The position numbers were made by a program, and so were the translations under genes. 64,000 nucleotides of DNA, from positions 682,001 to 746,000 of the forward strand of contig JAQFWX010000007.1 in the NCBI GenBank assembly GCA_027605045.1, in the 5' to 3' direction. Position 1 is the stretch's first letter; the number at the start of each line of letters is the position of its first letter. This DNA is from Phallus indusiatus (taxonomy: Eukaryota; Basidiomycota; Agaricomycetes; Phallales; Phallaceae). This document shows positions 12,058-23,786 of the stretch, in pieces. The notes beneath the pieces were generated by a model, which worked only from the letters and a program-made list of their open reading frames with translations, did no database searches and had not been told where the DNA came from.

Positions 12058-13310
12058 ATGTCTCCGCCTTCGCAGCTTTTACCAATTCTCCCGCTTCTCT
12101 ACACAGCTGGATGTAATTTAGGTAAAAAATCTAATCTTTGATTCTACAAACTGTTCTTTCTGAGAAAGTGTTGCAGTTGCCAGTACAACTCTCTTCGTAT
12201 GGGATACACTCTTAGTCTTCGATGAAGAAGTAAGTGCACAGCTCTTTTCGATACGTTTTTTGCTGAGCTTCAGAACAGGTAAAATATATCTGGTCGTATG
12301 TGATGTCCTGATGTCCCGAGAATATATCTCACATAGCAGATATACCTAGTAACTTCAAGTTTACTCGCGTGAAAATCCTATATCTAATGGTTCGTTATCT
12401 TGTTCTTGGAATCTATTGGTAAGGTGGTGTTGTCGGAATTTGCTTGTTTGAAAACTTCTGATGTTTTCCAAGTATGATGATTTTCGCTTTTCTGGGAAGC
12501 CCTACAAAATTCAACAAGCTTTGTCCGGCACTAATGTGGATCGTTCTGTTTGGTGGCTCATTCACAATAGCATGTTCAAACATATTACTCATACAACGAG
12601 GTAATACATTTAATTTCTTTCAGGTTATAGATCCAAAGCTCATGTTTAGTTTATGCATTCTATGTGCGATCAAAATTCATACTTTGGTCTCTATCTTTAC
12701 TTTTCATTATAATCGAAATTGTGGCGATTATTTTTCTGGGTGTGAGTGTGCCCGGGTTTCGGGTGAGGGATACGAGAGGGGATCATCTTCCTGCACCTTT
12801 TGGAGCTTGTATGATTGAACAATTTGACGGGAGGATATCATTCGTCTTGTGAGTAGTTCAAACCAGTACCGTAGATAAGTTTTGCAACTGACAGTGACCG
12901 CCCTAATAGTTTCTCAGAGCTTGTTTTTCAGAGTTTCGCTTTTGTCTGTGTTGCCGCAAGGTTTGCCAGGCTTCAATTTTGGGCATGGAAAACAAGGGTT
13001 CCGTATTCTCCATTATACGCAGATTTCTTTAGAGATGGTATATGGGTTTTTATAATTTTATTTTGTAAGTGTATATCAGGCTTAGGTTCGTTGAGTCGTG
13101 ACTGAAGTGTCGCGTCAACAACAGTAACCTTCTTGCTTACTGGCATTTATATGCATACTTCTTTTGCCCCTGCTCTATCCGTTGCTATGTGAGTTTAATC
13201 AATATCGAAACAGTGTTTACTGATGAAACGGGTGCAGATGGTCATATGTTTTTTCCAGTATTTGCGTGGGTATTACATTAGTATATATATATGCCAACAT
13301 ACCTCGCTAA
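12058..13310 (+). CDS. DUF6533-type multi-pass membrane protein, nine exons
   Basis: Introns were placed by GT-AG signals and phase: 12122-12176, 12230-12278, 12296-12349, 12419-12472, 12601-12649, 12849-12909, 13065-13124 and 13189-13237. The spliced frame runs from ATG 12058 (MSPPSQLLPILP) to TAA 13308-13310, 273 aa. The N-terminal DUF6533 signature is clear (WDTLLVFDEE, VKYIWS, VKILYLMVRYL). The family's RVYA motif follows after exon 6 (RVYAFYVRSKFILW), then further hydrophobic helices and a membrane-proximal FFRDGIWVFIILF. About seven hydrophobic segments are expected, so it should be an integral membrane protein. The family is large in agaricomycetes and has no established function; a receptor-like role is often suggested but not shown. 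The third exon is only 17 nt. Read without splicing, the frame is broken, which makes the gene easy to miss. Confidence 0.88.
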
Positions 13311-13742
13311 CGTCATCATAGTGCACACGTTTGATATTGAATTTAAATCACTCGGTGAAAGAGAGCAGAAATTATAGTGATTTATAATATCATGTCAATT
13401 TGATTAATTCCTCAGTCGCATGAATGTAGGAATTATGGACTTACTAAGTACAGATGCGCTGTGCAATGGTACAGTGTCAACGTCATAGGCTCAAGTTTAA
13501 AATCAGATACGAAGGCGGTTTGGTATGGAACCGTGATTATTTATTCGACGGCCTTAAGGAAGTTGTAATATAAATTGTTCGTACATGGAGCATTGAAGTA
13601 GGTAAAATGGAAAACATACTACGCAAGAGAATGATGAGCATATTGAGTACATTATAATATTATAGGTTAACTATGGTGTTAAAGCAATCGTTGCTAACCG
13701 TCATTGCAGCCCACACTGAATGAAGAGAGGCACGCGAGAGTT
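13311..13742. other. Intergenic, nothing recognised
   Basis: AT-rich convergent gap between the 3' ends of the DUF6533-type gene and the F-box gene. It probably holds both terminators. No repeat or RNA gene was recognised. Confidence 0.35.
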
Positions 13743-15398
13743 TTATATTTGATACGGTGTTACACGAGGGGCAACACGATTCGTTAACCCCCAGGTCAAT
13801 GCCGGCCGTGGCTGACTCGTTTCGATATCGACAGAACATTCCTTTTTATTCCGCAACACACTCTTCGTCTCTTCCGTCAACTGAACGTTACAAGGAAGGA
13901 GGATGGATACTTGCTTTAGCGCATGTCCCGTGCGTTTTCGAGCCGAACAACATCTCATAAGTAATTTGGCATACTTCTCGTCCATTGCCAGTTCACGATA
14001 GGATCTGAATATTATCGTCAATGAAAACAGAGATGGGCAAGTGGGGTTATTGACAGGATTCGAATTGCCGTCATTCGGGACCTGCAAAGATGGGGAGAGC
14101 GCCTGTGGAACAATGTTTGATCGCAGAGGCATTAATGCCGTGAGAAACGTCATCGGCGGTGAAAGAGGCTTCCTGTCAGCCCAGTTATCATGCTCGATAA
14201 CCAAATGTTTCAAATTGCCCAGACGATTGAAAAGTTGCCGAAGAATGTCAGCTCTCAGCAGGGGACCTTTGAGGTGTAAATAAGTGATATATGATAATTT
14301 GAATCCATTAAAAAAAGTTAAAAGGTCGTTTATAGGCCCATGTTTCCCTTCGTATATGGTCGCAAAGGCTGAACTGTTGGAACGGTTTGAGAACGTGACG
14401 CTTATCTCGGGGTTTGATGAACGCATGGAGATCGATAAGGATGAGTGACGTCGTTGGGTGAGGAACCTTGTTAAAACTGGAGAACCCGCCAGTGAGTTGG
14501 ACGTGCGCCGAAAATTTGTTCGGAGGATACGATAATCGACATTTTCAGAAGGAAATGTGACATGTCCTAGTAAAAAATCCGCCACTTCAGCTGCCTTAGA
14601 GCCAATAAGCATCAGAGACCGTAGGTGTGGCAAATGAATTCGGCGGTCGGTACTGTATGCAATGGTTTCACATCTTCCCGCCATTACGAGCTCCAACAAG
14701 CGAAGGTCGGGTGACAGCTCGAGAACGTTAAGAAGAGAGTCATAATCGAGGGTTATTCGCAATAAGTCAAGATGCAAACTAGCAAGATTTTGGAATAACG
14801 AGGAAGACAACAATTCTGGGAAACCGGTGATGATTCGGTGATATACATGTTCGAGACGGGGTGTAGTCCCCGAAAACAGAGTTTCCAGGATGTCACAACT
14901 CCCATTCGCAATTCCAGGATGTATGTCCAGAAAAAGTTGCTTCAAAGAGGACGCAGGTTGGCTAAGCTGCTGCGAGAGATAGTTCAGAAAGCCTGTCATG
15001 GGTATGGAATGATTTCGCGCAATAACCAATTGGAAGGACTGGAAACGGTGAATTTCATGGAAAATGAGAGCAAGGCCTGTGCTTTCAAAGTACGGTGTAT
15101 CAAGGCACACCGTTGCGTCGTAAGCTGACGCGTATAAGAGCACGTTGAGTGGGGCAGAACCAGATCGACGCAGCATTTCTATTACCTGCGCTGATGCCAT
15201 CTCTGGGATACTGATCCACGTCCACATAGTTGCATCAGATAAAAGCGCGGTCCTCCATGAGCGACATACATGGCTCATCTTAATTGGCGGTAGCGGAGCC
15301 AATCCATCCGAGTCGGGAATTATGAAATGACGGCCACAGACATCTAAGGATTGCCTCGTAATTTGTCGGAAGATCTCGTAAGGGAGACGGTCAAGCAT
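13743..15398 (-). CDS. F-box/leucine-rich-like protein, intact single-exon gene
   Basis: The frame is open from an upstream ATG at 15533, but I prefer the ATG at 15398 (MLDRLPYEIFRQI), because the F-box begins there and the longer form would add 45 residues with a hydrophobic patch. The protein is then 551 aa. The F-box (about residues 1-45) includes LPYEIF and KMSHVCRSWRTALLSDATMW. The rest has irregular leucine-rich repeats (SLFQNLASLHLDLLRI, HLPHLRSLMLIG, NLKHLVIEHDNWAD). Proteins of this layout usually recruit substrates to SCF ubiquitin ligases through Skp1; that role is inferred here. A decayed second copy lies 5 kb away on the same strand. A TATA-like 'atatatat' lies near 15485-15495. 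Such genes are commonly expanded and lost in agaricomycetes. Confidence 0.85.
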   Translation of the reverse strand: MLDRLPYEIFRQITRQSLDVCGRHFIIPDSDGLAPLPPIKMSHVCRSWRTALLSDATMWTWISIPEMASAQVIEMLRRSGSAPLNVLLYASAYDATVCLDTPYFESTGLALIFHEIHRFQSFQLVIARNHSIPMTGFLNYLSQQLSQPASSLKQLFLDIHPGIANGSCDILETLFSGTTPRLEHVYHRIITGFPELLSSSLFQNLASLHLDLLRITLDYDSLLNVLELSPDLRLLELVMAGRCETIAYSTDRRIHLPHLRSLMLIGSKAAEVADFLLGHVTFPSENVDYRILRTNFRRTSNSLAGSPVLTRFLTQRRHSSLSISMRSSNPEISVTFSNRSNSSAFATIYEGKHGPINDLLTFFNGFKLSYITYLHLKGPLLRADILRQLFNRLGNLKHLVIEHDNWADRKPLSPPMTFLTALMPLRSNIVPQALSPSLQVPNDGNSNPVNNPTCPSLFSLTIIFRSYRELAMDEKYAKLLMRCCSARKRTGHALKQVSILLPCNVQLTEETKSVLRNKKECSVDIETSQPRPALTWGLTNRVAPRVTPYQI

Positions 15399-16016
15399 GA
15401 TGTGTTGCGCAATTCGTTGAACGCGACGTCGATGCAGTGCGGATAACTGAAGGTGTAGGGGAAGCCTACCCAGGAAAATTAGAGCAATATATATAGAAGT
15501 ACGAAAAGTACCAAAAAGGACACACAAGGACATAGAACAAATGAATGTCCAATCGTCTTGTTCTTTAGTCTAGGAAGGTGTGTTGTCCTGAGTTAATGTG
15601 ACGTGAAACAACGAGATAACCAGTTGTCTGATGTCCACAAACGCAGGGCGTGAAAGTATGGACATGGCCATGAAATATGGACACATTAGTCGAAGAACGG
15701 ATTTGTTAGATATTACGCCATTCGTTTACGTGCACACCGCAACGTGGTGGGGGTGAAGTTGAAGCCCAACGGACAAAAATTCAAAAAAAATGTTGCAGTA
15801 TCGCCGCGGCATGCCGCACAACGTGTGACAGCACTCCTGTCACGCATGTCACGGGTTAGAGCGCTTCTCATGTCCAGCGCGTCCACTGGACCTTGATATT
15901 GATATGTATATCGATAGGCCGATATACACTTTCTTTTACAGATCCTTATCGCGCATATTTTGAAGTTAACGCTGTGCTATATATACGCCACTCGCTCTAA
16001 GTGTATTCATTAGCAA
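15399..16016. other. Intergenic, promoter of the F-box gene
   Basis: It contains the 5' flank of the F-box gene, partly shared with the flank of the broken copy (for example 'agtcta', 'gtccaca' and 'cagggc' around 15570-15650). A small palindrome (GTGACAG/CTGTCAC) sits at about 15825-15843. No gene was recognised. Confidence 0.35.
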
Positions 16017-16919
16017 TCAATTTTCATTAGTTGGTTTCAGCACAATCCGCTTATTGACATGATCAACTAGAAGCCCAACTTCCTCCATGTGCTCTTCCAA
16101 ATGGGACTGACAAATCTTCTCCCAAATCCGCCGAATCTTCCGATCTTCCAGCCTCCAAGATCCCTCGACTAAAAAGGTCTTCTCGCTATCTTTCAGCTTC
16201 GCCATATATGGCGCGTCTGCCTTTCTTTGAGCATGGTTGAGGTTAATCACGAATGTACAATCCGGGTCAATATCGCATTCCCAGTACCACGAGGTCAGAG
16301 GCATTCGCTTGTGGAATCGGGGCTGAATTAGGGCTTCGACGGTGGCGTCGACTCTGTAAATAACATCTCTTTCGTCTGCAGATGACTCCGAAGCGATTCC
16401 CGGCTGAAACGCGGTTGATTAGCATAAACAATAGTTGACGTCTTGGATAAACGACGTTACCATGTCTCTACTGGCGACTTCATCATCACCACCAATGCTA
16501 ACATAATCGTCATTTTCATTCATATCCACATCTTCGTCGCCTCCCTCCTCTCCTTCACTCTCCGACGTGTGTTTCTCGGGCAGATTTTGAAGACGACCAA
16601 GCGGAACAGAGCCCCATTCGCTTCCTTTTGCTTCGGCCTTTCGCGCATATTCCTTGGATTCGGCTATCCAGACTTTCCATTTCGCAGTATCCATCGTAAA
16701 AATCTTGTGTTCGAATATGTCACCCAATATTTCCGCGTACACGGCGAAATAATCGTATACGACGGCTCGGTGCAGTGTGGGACGACGACGGCCACGGCGG
16801 AATACTTCGCCGTAGAGCTTGATATATTCTTTGACGAGCCAATGAACGTCGCGCTGGGAACGGGGTGTCTTTTTGGTCAGTTTGGCCTTGCACGCGTCTA
16901 CAACGAATTTTTCAATCAT
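16017..16919 (-). CDS. Unknown basidiomycete protein, two exons
   Basis: Exon 1 (16919-16461) starts at MIEKFVVDACKAKL and exon 2 (16403-16017) ends ...VLKPTNEN. The intron 16404-16460 (GTAACG...TTTCAG) is phase 0, giving 281 aa. The first half is basic and helical (SQRDVHWLVKEYIKLYGEVF); then comes an acidic low-complexity linker (SESEGEEGGDEDVDMNEND) and a C-terminal region with a conserved-looking aromatic core (TSWYWECDIDPDCTFVINL). I see no catalytic motif, signal peptide or membrane helix. The acidic linker suggests a nuclear or cytosolic protein, but this is only a guess. A short gene of the same orientation lies upstream. The function is unknown. Confidence 0.8.
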
Positions 16920-17105
16920 GGCGAATTGTAGCGTTTCTTCGCTTCGTGAGAAACATTTGATGTGGAATGTGTTTACGCGGTAGCTTCGTTGATTATTAAA
17001 ACTATTAGAAAATTGGTTTTTGTGACTTATGGTTACAAGTATAAGAAAATAGTCTCTTGCTTTGTTAGGTTGTTGGAATAAACCAGGATTGAGTTTTCCG
17101 GTCGT

Positions 17106-17653
17106 TCAGCTGATGTGAAGTATGAGTAGACATTCGGCAAACGAAGAAGATTTCATCAACGACGTACTCAAGTAAGCAACTGGCATGTTCTTCAACTGAC
17201 AATACAATTCAACTTTAACCTTATCCTCTAAGCATCTCCTCTCAAAACCTGCAGGCGTAACACTCGGAAATCGATCTGTGACGGCCTTATAGAGCAGGTC
17301 AAAGCCTTGTTGACATAGCATGCTTGGCTACAAAACGCGTCAGCAAAAACTGAAGAGAAATGAGATAAATTGTTTCTTACGTCATCGATAGTAGCAATCC
17401 CACCGAAGAATATCCTGTTAAAGTTGGCCTTTTTACCTTTGTCATATAGCTTCTGCAGATCGTCGAATCCGATGAATTCTGATTTGGCCGAGTCGTAGAT
17501 TTGGAACTGATCGAGGTCGAGAATAGTTTTATCGTCGTAAAAAAACAGCTGCTCGTCGGAGAACGGACCGTAGGCTCGCATTTTTTACGTGCGTAATTTT
17601 ATCTCGTGTGGATGTAGTGAAGAGTACTTACGATTGTTGCTGGAGGTCGACAT
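17106..17653 (-). CDS. Small unknown protein, three exons
   Basis: The best model starts at ATG 17653 (MSTSSNN), splices 17575-17631 (GTAAGT...GCGAG) and 17328-17380 (GTAAGA...TGTAG), and ends at 17106. The total is 438 nt, 145 aa, in frame. If the first intron is not used, an ATG at 17581 (MRAYGPFSDEQLFF) gives a slightly shorter protein; the acceptor GCGAG is unusual, so the start is uncertain. The middle part is acidic and aromatic (GPFSDEQLFFYDDKTILDL, FIGFDDLQKLYDKGKKANF) and the end contains CQQGFDLLYKAV. No domain was recognised. Confidence 0.65.
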
Positions 17654-18270
17654 CTAACACGCCGTCGTCACACGATGTGTCACGTGGTTTGCTGGTTGCG
17701 TTTTGACTACGTTGACGTCGATTATGTTCTTTGATACATATGTTAAGTTAGATTTGTTGTTTTGTCGACTAAATGACTGAACTTCTTGCGCAGTATCACC
17801 GAATTTGACTATCAAATAGCTGGACCCATATCACGGATGTGCTTGCATCAGCATGGAAGACGAGCAATGACGACCTCCAGGCCCAATCTTGATTTACAAG
17901 AGAGAATGCTCTGAAAAGGGTTACGGTGCCCTGGTATCCATATCCATAACGAGACAAGCTCGCTGCCTTTGATGTGTTAACCGAACAGCATTATGAGCAT
18001 AGAGTTCGGAGGCTCTCCGGCAACTCTTTTTAGTGGGCTGCAAACGCCCGGATACCCTCCGGGGCTCTCGGCCATCGTCAAAACTTAGACGGGCCCATCA
18101 GAAGATGCTAGGCTTTGCTCACGTACCTGTGCCGAGCTTACACGCGCTCTTTGATCATCACCATCGACTTGACATAGAAAAGAACAGTTTCCTCTCTCTC
18201 GTTTGATGTTTTTGCAACGCTTTTCTTTCCCTCTGTCTGCTATTGTCCCAGTGACATCTGTAACTTGAGC
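17654..18270. other. Intergenic, divergent promoter region
   Basis: It separates the minus-strand 17106-17653 gene from the plus-strand DUF2306 gene. No gene, RNA or repeat was recognised. A GC-rich patch with small inverted repeats lies around 18000-18080. Confidence 0.35.
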
Positions 18271-19587
18271 ATGCCCAACCCGTCCGAGTCTCAATCCGAA
18301 ATTCACAAACCATCCTTGATACCGCATACCAATAACGATGCCAGTACATCTACAAAGTTTTCTATCCAAAAGTTTCTGGGATTCCGTGAACGACATGAGT
18401 TCCTTTCTTGTAAGCCTTTCCTTAGAACAATGCGTTCAGAGCACACTAACTTGAAAAAAATGTTATTCTGCACAGGGTCATTTTTCTCGTGCTTCATGAC
18501 ACTGCTTATACTTAAAACTGGCTCATACCTCCATCCGCCGAACTTTCAAGCTGGTTCTATACCTGGAGAATGGTTTGGACTTCGAATAAACCCCTATTAT
18601 TGTATGCGTTCTTTTTATATCAAATGATAATCATACGTTATCATCATACGACAGTTGGTATCTTTTTGCACCTTTATACCGCGTTGCCCGCCGGCGGTCT
18701 AGCAGTCATCCAATTCATACCAGCTATCAGAAACGTACGTGTATCACTGCATAGCCTTCCTTCATAAGCCTGAACTTCAATTTAGAAAGTGCCATGGGTC
18801 CACACCTATATGGGCTACACCATTATGACGTTGCTCACTTTGGCAAACATCGGAATCATTATGACTTCCCCAGTAACGCTAGGCGGAAATGACATGTCCC
18901 ATGTATCATCCAACTATGCTCTCATTTTTTTAACGTCCATTGCTATGTTTTTAGCATGGTATTATATCCGAAGACAGCAAATTGATCAACACCGAAAGTG
19001 GATGTTGCGAGCTATGTTTTGGATGGGTACCATTGTTACGATGCGTTTTATTATGGTACTGTTAGTAGCCGCGGCTGTTATCAATGGTAAATACGTCACC
19101 GTAAGTGATTTGTCCTCTCCTCTTAAACTTGATTTTTTTAAAAAAATACCTTGTCGTACTATCAGCTTTGGAGATGCGAAGAAGTTCTGTTTGTAGTGGG
19201 GGATATAAATCTTGTACATGATGAATTCCCATCTTGTATAACGGGTCTACAAACATACGTCGGTGTACCTGCGAATACGGACAGTCCACTCCACTTTGGC
19301 AGTCTCTTCCGTCTGGTGTTTGCGTCGGCTGTCTGGATAGCGATAGTAATACACTCTGCAGGTGTTGAACTATATGTACGTGTTTTTCTTCTCTTCTCTT
19401 CTCCCCTCTTTAAATTAAGACTTTATGCGCGATTTAGCTTCATTTTACCAAGAAAGAAGATGAACGTTTGGCGAAAATATCTTATCGAAAACAACTGGCG
19501 CTCGGATTAATTCCGCCTATCGTGTCTGCTGGATCGGCTTCAATCCCCGAATCTAAAAATGTCGCCCTAACGTACAAGAAAGATTAA
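18271..19587 (+). CDS. DUF2306-type multi-pass membrane protein, six exons
   Basis: Introns at 18410-18475, 18602-18654, 18735-18785, 19101-19165 and 19376-19437 (all GT-AG) join a 1020-nt frame from ATG 18271 (MPNPSESQSEIHK) to TAA 19585-19587, 339 aa. The DUF2306 core is plain: HLYTALPAGGLAVIQFIPA, then PWVHTYMGYTIMTLLTLAN, a GGN loop, and the hallmark RRQQIDQHRKWMLRAMFW with its conserved histidine and arginines. The C-terminal half has CEEVLFVVGD and one more membrane segment (FASAVWIAIVIHSAGVELY) followed by a lysine-rich tail. Several transmembrane helices are expected. Family members are predicted integral membrane proteins of unknown reaction, sometimes compared with heme- or quinone-binding four-helix membrane proteins through the conserved His; that is inference. 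Confidence 0.88.
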
Positions 19588-20133
19588 AAAACTGCTTTTC
19601 TTATTTATGGATGTTTGTTTGAAACAATCCTCTTGCTCAACATCTCAGCATTAATATAGTATATCTGTTTATTGCAACCTGTGTACCACATAAGAAATAT
19701 CTGATAACCTAATGAATACATATTTCAATTCTTCATCCGCGCGGCGTGCTTTGCCCTACAACAAAAATAAACCGGTTCCGGACCAAAATCGTTACTTTGC
19801 ATACATACTAACTATCAGTAACAATAAACACTAAAACGGTAGATTGCTGTCCATAGGACCCCAAGCTTTTATCTCTTCTGCCACACAGTGGACACCAGCG
19901 TTCAACATCGTACAAGCGGTCCAAATCCTCCACTATGTCCACCGAGTCCGTTGAATTGATACCTCGCGGACAACAAGTGTAGAATTCATTTCATATATAA
20001 AGTACAGCGCGTACGGGCTTCGACATCACAACAAAGCTTCAAGCTTCACGCATCACACCACCCACTCTTTGCAAGTTTCCTCCTGATTCCCATTTAACCT
20101 CCCAACTTTTAAGAATAATACATTCAAACAACG
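19588..20133. promoter_or_regulatory. Promoter region of the MYND-type gene
   Basis: A TATA-like 'catatataaag' at about 19993-20002 lies some 130 bp before the ATG at 20134, followed by a pyrimidine-rich, C/A-rich leader (20030-20130) typical of basidiomycete transcription starts. The left half is the 3' flank of the DUF2306 gene. Confidence 0.5.
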
Positions 20134-21637
20134 ATGCCGGCCACTTCATTTTATTTACCTACCAAGACCCCCGCTAACTGTGCGGTATGCAATGCGATTA
20201 ATTCAAAATACTACCCTCTTACTCTATGCCCGGCCTGTTCAACTGTACGTTATACTTAAACATTTTGTGCCAAGTCGATTTTAGAGACTCATTTGTGTGT
20301 GCGCATCTAACAGGCTGCTCATTGTACCAAGAAATGCAGAGAAAAAGATCCGGAGCACAACTCTAAAGGTAAACATCTATATTCGCTTTTTCTATTCTTC
20401 AGCTAATATTCTAATCATGACAGTTTGCATTCAACGTGCACACTTGAACCTGGCCCAAGTTTACCCGTCAATAGCCTGGGCTGCCGAACTGACAAGACTT
20501 CGGCACGTAGACCTGCAACCAGCCCTACGACATGAAATTGTGGAAGTTCCGGACCGCGAAGTTACGGGTCAGCCAAGTACTCCAGGCGGTACCCTAACGT
20601 GTGTTATTCGCTTTGGTCGTCCGATGGAAGATGTCCCGGCCCTCTCGCCCCGGGACCCCAACTACGGGGATCGTCTTGTCAGACGACCTGAATCACCACC
20701 GAACTCTCCTCCAGCTTTGGCAAGATGGTTTTCGTTCTGCTATTCGCTAAACGAACGCGCATATTTGCGCAGAAGGATTTCTCGAGATGGTCATCTTCTT
20801 CCCGTGGTGATGGGAATGGGCATTGCAATTCTCCTGGAACTGTTTTCGGTGACGCGGGAATTTCCCATCGCTCCGTGCCTAAATTATCTTGGGAAACCTA
20901 TTCGCGACTTTGGTATTTGTCGCGGGGCTGTTTCGGTCAAGCCTGAAAGGGTTATGTCGTACGTTCGAGATGGAAGTGATGAGCCCCCATTTCAATTACA
21001 GCAACCAGAAAATCACTTCTGGTTGTATTTCGTCACAGAAGATAGTGAGGAAACATTGTACTTGGATGTGGGCTTGTTCGTGTACGGTGACAGACATCAC
21101 GTCCTCGACTCCGACATGTATTTGCCTCGTGGCGATCACAAAGACGTCATGACAATGTTGCAAGAACTACTCGAAATTCCATCTGATTTATCTGAATTCT
21201 TGGACCCACACGCAGCTGCACATTTTAGCACCCAAAACCAACGTGATGAGATGGCGCTCAAAGCCATCCAAACCCACTACGAGACTGATTCGATCTCTCT
21301 GCTACGGAACAGCAACTTAACCACGGCGCTCGAAAACGGCGCACTCAGAAATTGGGAAGATGAATCAGATGCTATCTGTCCTTGGCACTTTACAGAGGAG
21401 GCTGTCAGAGCGTTGGGCGAATATATGAAAGAAATTGACCAGCTCACAGGCTTAGGCTCGCCTACTCTCGGAGATTCGGATGTAGAGATGATGTTTTTGA
21501 TGGACACCATTAACAATGGTACACGTATTCTTCGGAATGTGTTGGATGAAGAGACTTGGAATAAAATGCCAAAATCTCCTTGCGTTGAGAGGTGTAAATG
21601 GGAGCTAGGGATTAATCCAAGGCAATCGGATGCATGA
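20134..21637 (+). CDS. MYND-type zinc-finger protein, three exons
   Basis: ATG 20134 (MPATSFYLPTKTP) opens exon 1. Introns 20245-20313 and 20369-20423 join exons 2 and 3, and the stop is at 21635-21637; 459 aa. The N-terminal 55 residues form a MYND-like zinc finger split over all three exons: CAVC, then LCPAC, then AHCTKKC, then an H and VC after the second splice. Such fingers mediate protein-protein contacts, often with PxLxP peptides, and occur alone in many fungal proteins. The remaining 400 residues have no recognised domain, although they include an orderly central part (LPVVMGMGIAILLELF) and an acidic C-terminus. Without splicing, a false start in the second intron region is found and the finger is missed. 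The function is unknown; possibly a regulatory adaptor. Confidence 0.85.
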
Positions 21638-22984
21638 TTTTAGTTTTTTCTACTTCGTTGGTGATTCGACGCATGTATTTGTTCTTTTTACCTACTTGTT
21701 TACTACTCGCCGCTTTCGATATGGAGTTGATATTGATGGAATTATTAAGCTGCTTTAAAAAATGCTCTTAATGTGCGGGGGCTTAAGTTGTTCAATGTCG
21801 AATGAAGAGCTTAGGAAAAGAAAAACACACCAGTTTGAGTTGTGCGTTTTGGAGGAAAATAAGCTTAGAGACAAATTCTGTTCGATCTTCCTGTGATGTC
21901 TCCTTTGTGCGAGTCAACAGTTGCTACCATGATTCATTCTCATTCCAAAAGTGAACGGCACTGGCATTCGTTAGAGAGACACGACGCCATGGCACTGTTT
22001 GAACTTGGCAACGCCGCGAGCATGCTCGATAATTCGGAAGAATTGGAACACTTCTTTATGAAACGACTATTGAGACGTTTCACGACGGCATCCTTTCTTA
22101 AGAGATGAAAGATACAACCCAACTTTCATATAGAAGAGAAAGGGAGCTGAAGCGCTGATGCATCGATGAGCCAGTGATAACAGTGGACGGGAAAGCTCGG
22201 GAAAGCCCGAACACCAGCGACGCTAGTTAGGTAAACTTGTCCTCGGCTTCAGCGGCTTGCACTCGGATGATTACGCCGCCGCTACGCGAAACTCAACTTA
22301 AAAATTCAGCCTTTATAGATTGCTAACGAGCACAGGAGGAAAATATGTTTGTCTCCATGATCAAGTTTTTCCTTTCCGTAATGACTCCCCCGAAAGAACA
22401 AAAGTTACAAACATGCTAATTTGGCCATTTGCTTATTCGCAACCGACTGGGAACTAGATCGACATCTGGGGCGGATGGAGTCGTGCTTCTGAGGATTGCA
22501 TTATATTATATGTGTATGTTGTAACAATCGTTCAGTCGATAATTTCATTAACACCAATGAGGAAAGGAGATTAATTTGCGTTCGAGTATAATACAGCTAA
22601 CTGGTGATGCAAAGTTCAATTAGGTGTAGTACTAACATTATGGACAATGCATGGCACATCGACCTTGGGTCCAAAACCGCGTGCGCTCGTCACGGTATGG
22701 TTTTTGGAACCATGGTGTTTTCACGCCAAACAAGCTTCAGAATGTCCGACGTCCTCTTTGCACCACTGGACACTCCAGCAAGTACCGTTTAAAGGTCCAA
22801 CGTCAACGGATGTTGTACGTCCACCAACCACCCTTCCACCCGTCCAACTGTCATTTCAATTCCTCTATAAAGAGAATGGTCCCCCTCATTTTCAGTAAAT
22901 TCTCCAGCCTCACTTATCTTGCCTGATTGCGACCAATACCATACCACAATCAAACCCCAATCGCCGTCCCCTCAGTATTCAACA
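21638..22984. other. Intergenic; possible small relics, promoter of next gene
   Basis: Short frames at 21893-22108 (+) and 21940-22122 (-) cover the same DNA and have no domain. A TATA-like 'ctctataaag' at 22861-22870 probably serves the gene at 22985. No repeat or RNA gene was recognised. Confidence 0.35.
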
Positions 22985-23786
22985 ATGGTTGTCGATCTTG
23001 AGGTCTTGAATTCAAGGCGATGCTTTTTTGGAGATTATCCCCCTAGCGATGATGCGGCATCTCCAACTCAAAGTTCTGAGGAAACCAGTGCTTCTATTGT
23101 AACGGTGGAGGAAGTATTGGAGCATTCGGATTCACTGTACACTGCAGATTACTTCAACAATGAAGGTACCGCACATACAGTACGATCCATTCGTGCCCAG
23201 CTTGTGCAATCCTCTTATTCACCGTTCTTTCAGTATTCGCAATTTAACGAATCTCCCGAAGATGCAATCGACATCGATGTCGCTGCGTTGCAAAATTTCC
23301 GGGCAAATTTCGAGGGCTACGAGGAGTGGCACAAGGTAAGCGAAAAAACCTTCTCAATATAACTGACTCATCTGGTTTCCATTCAGCAAAATTCTTACGT
23401 TCACTATTTTGAAAATTACGTACCGAAGGAAGAGGAGATTGTTGGGTCATCCAGTACTGTTGATCTGTATTCCCCTCTTTTATTCAAAGATCCAGGGGAC
23501 GCGGTACGTGATTTAATGTGGTTCAATCCTATGAATTCCTTTTCATTCTAGCTCCTACAGCTTCAGTCGCACACAGATGCAATAAACAGTGCATTAGAAC
23601 TCGCGTGGTCTCGTCCTCTACCTCCATGGGTATGTGTTGTCTCTCGAAAATATCACCGTCCAACTAAACCATTGACATCTCTCACAGCCTGAACCATCGA
23701 TTTTCCGAAACCTTGAGCCATATGATACCGAAGGTCTTCCGCCGGATTGTTTTGTCTTGAAAAAGGAGTTGAGAAAGAAGGATGAC
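22985..23786 (+). CDS. Unknown acidic protein, four exons
   Basis: ATG 22985 (MVVDLEVLNSRRCFFGDYPP) to TGA 23784-23786, with introns 23336-23386, 23504-23551 and 23630-23687, all GT-AG and phase 0; 214 aa. The protein is serine- and glutamate-rich at the start (PTQSSEETSASIVTVEEV) and contains aromatic patches (SSYSPFFQYSQFNES, NFEGYEEWHK). It ends in a short basic tail. No signal peptide, membrane helix or catalytic motif is seen. Because the three introns are regular and the spliced frame closes well, I regard it as a real gene, of unknown function. Confidence 0.78.
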
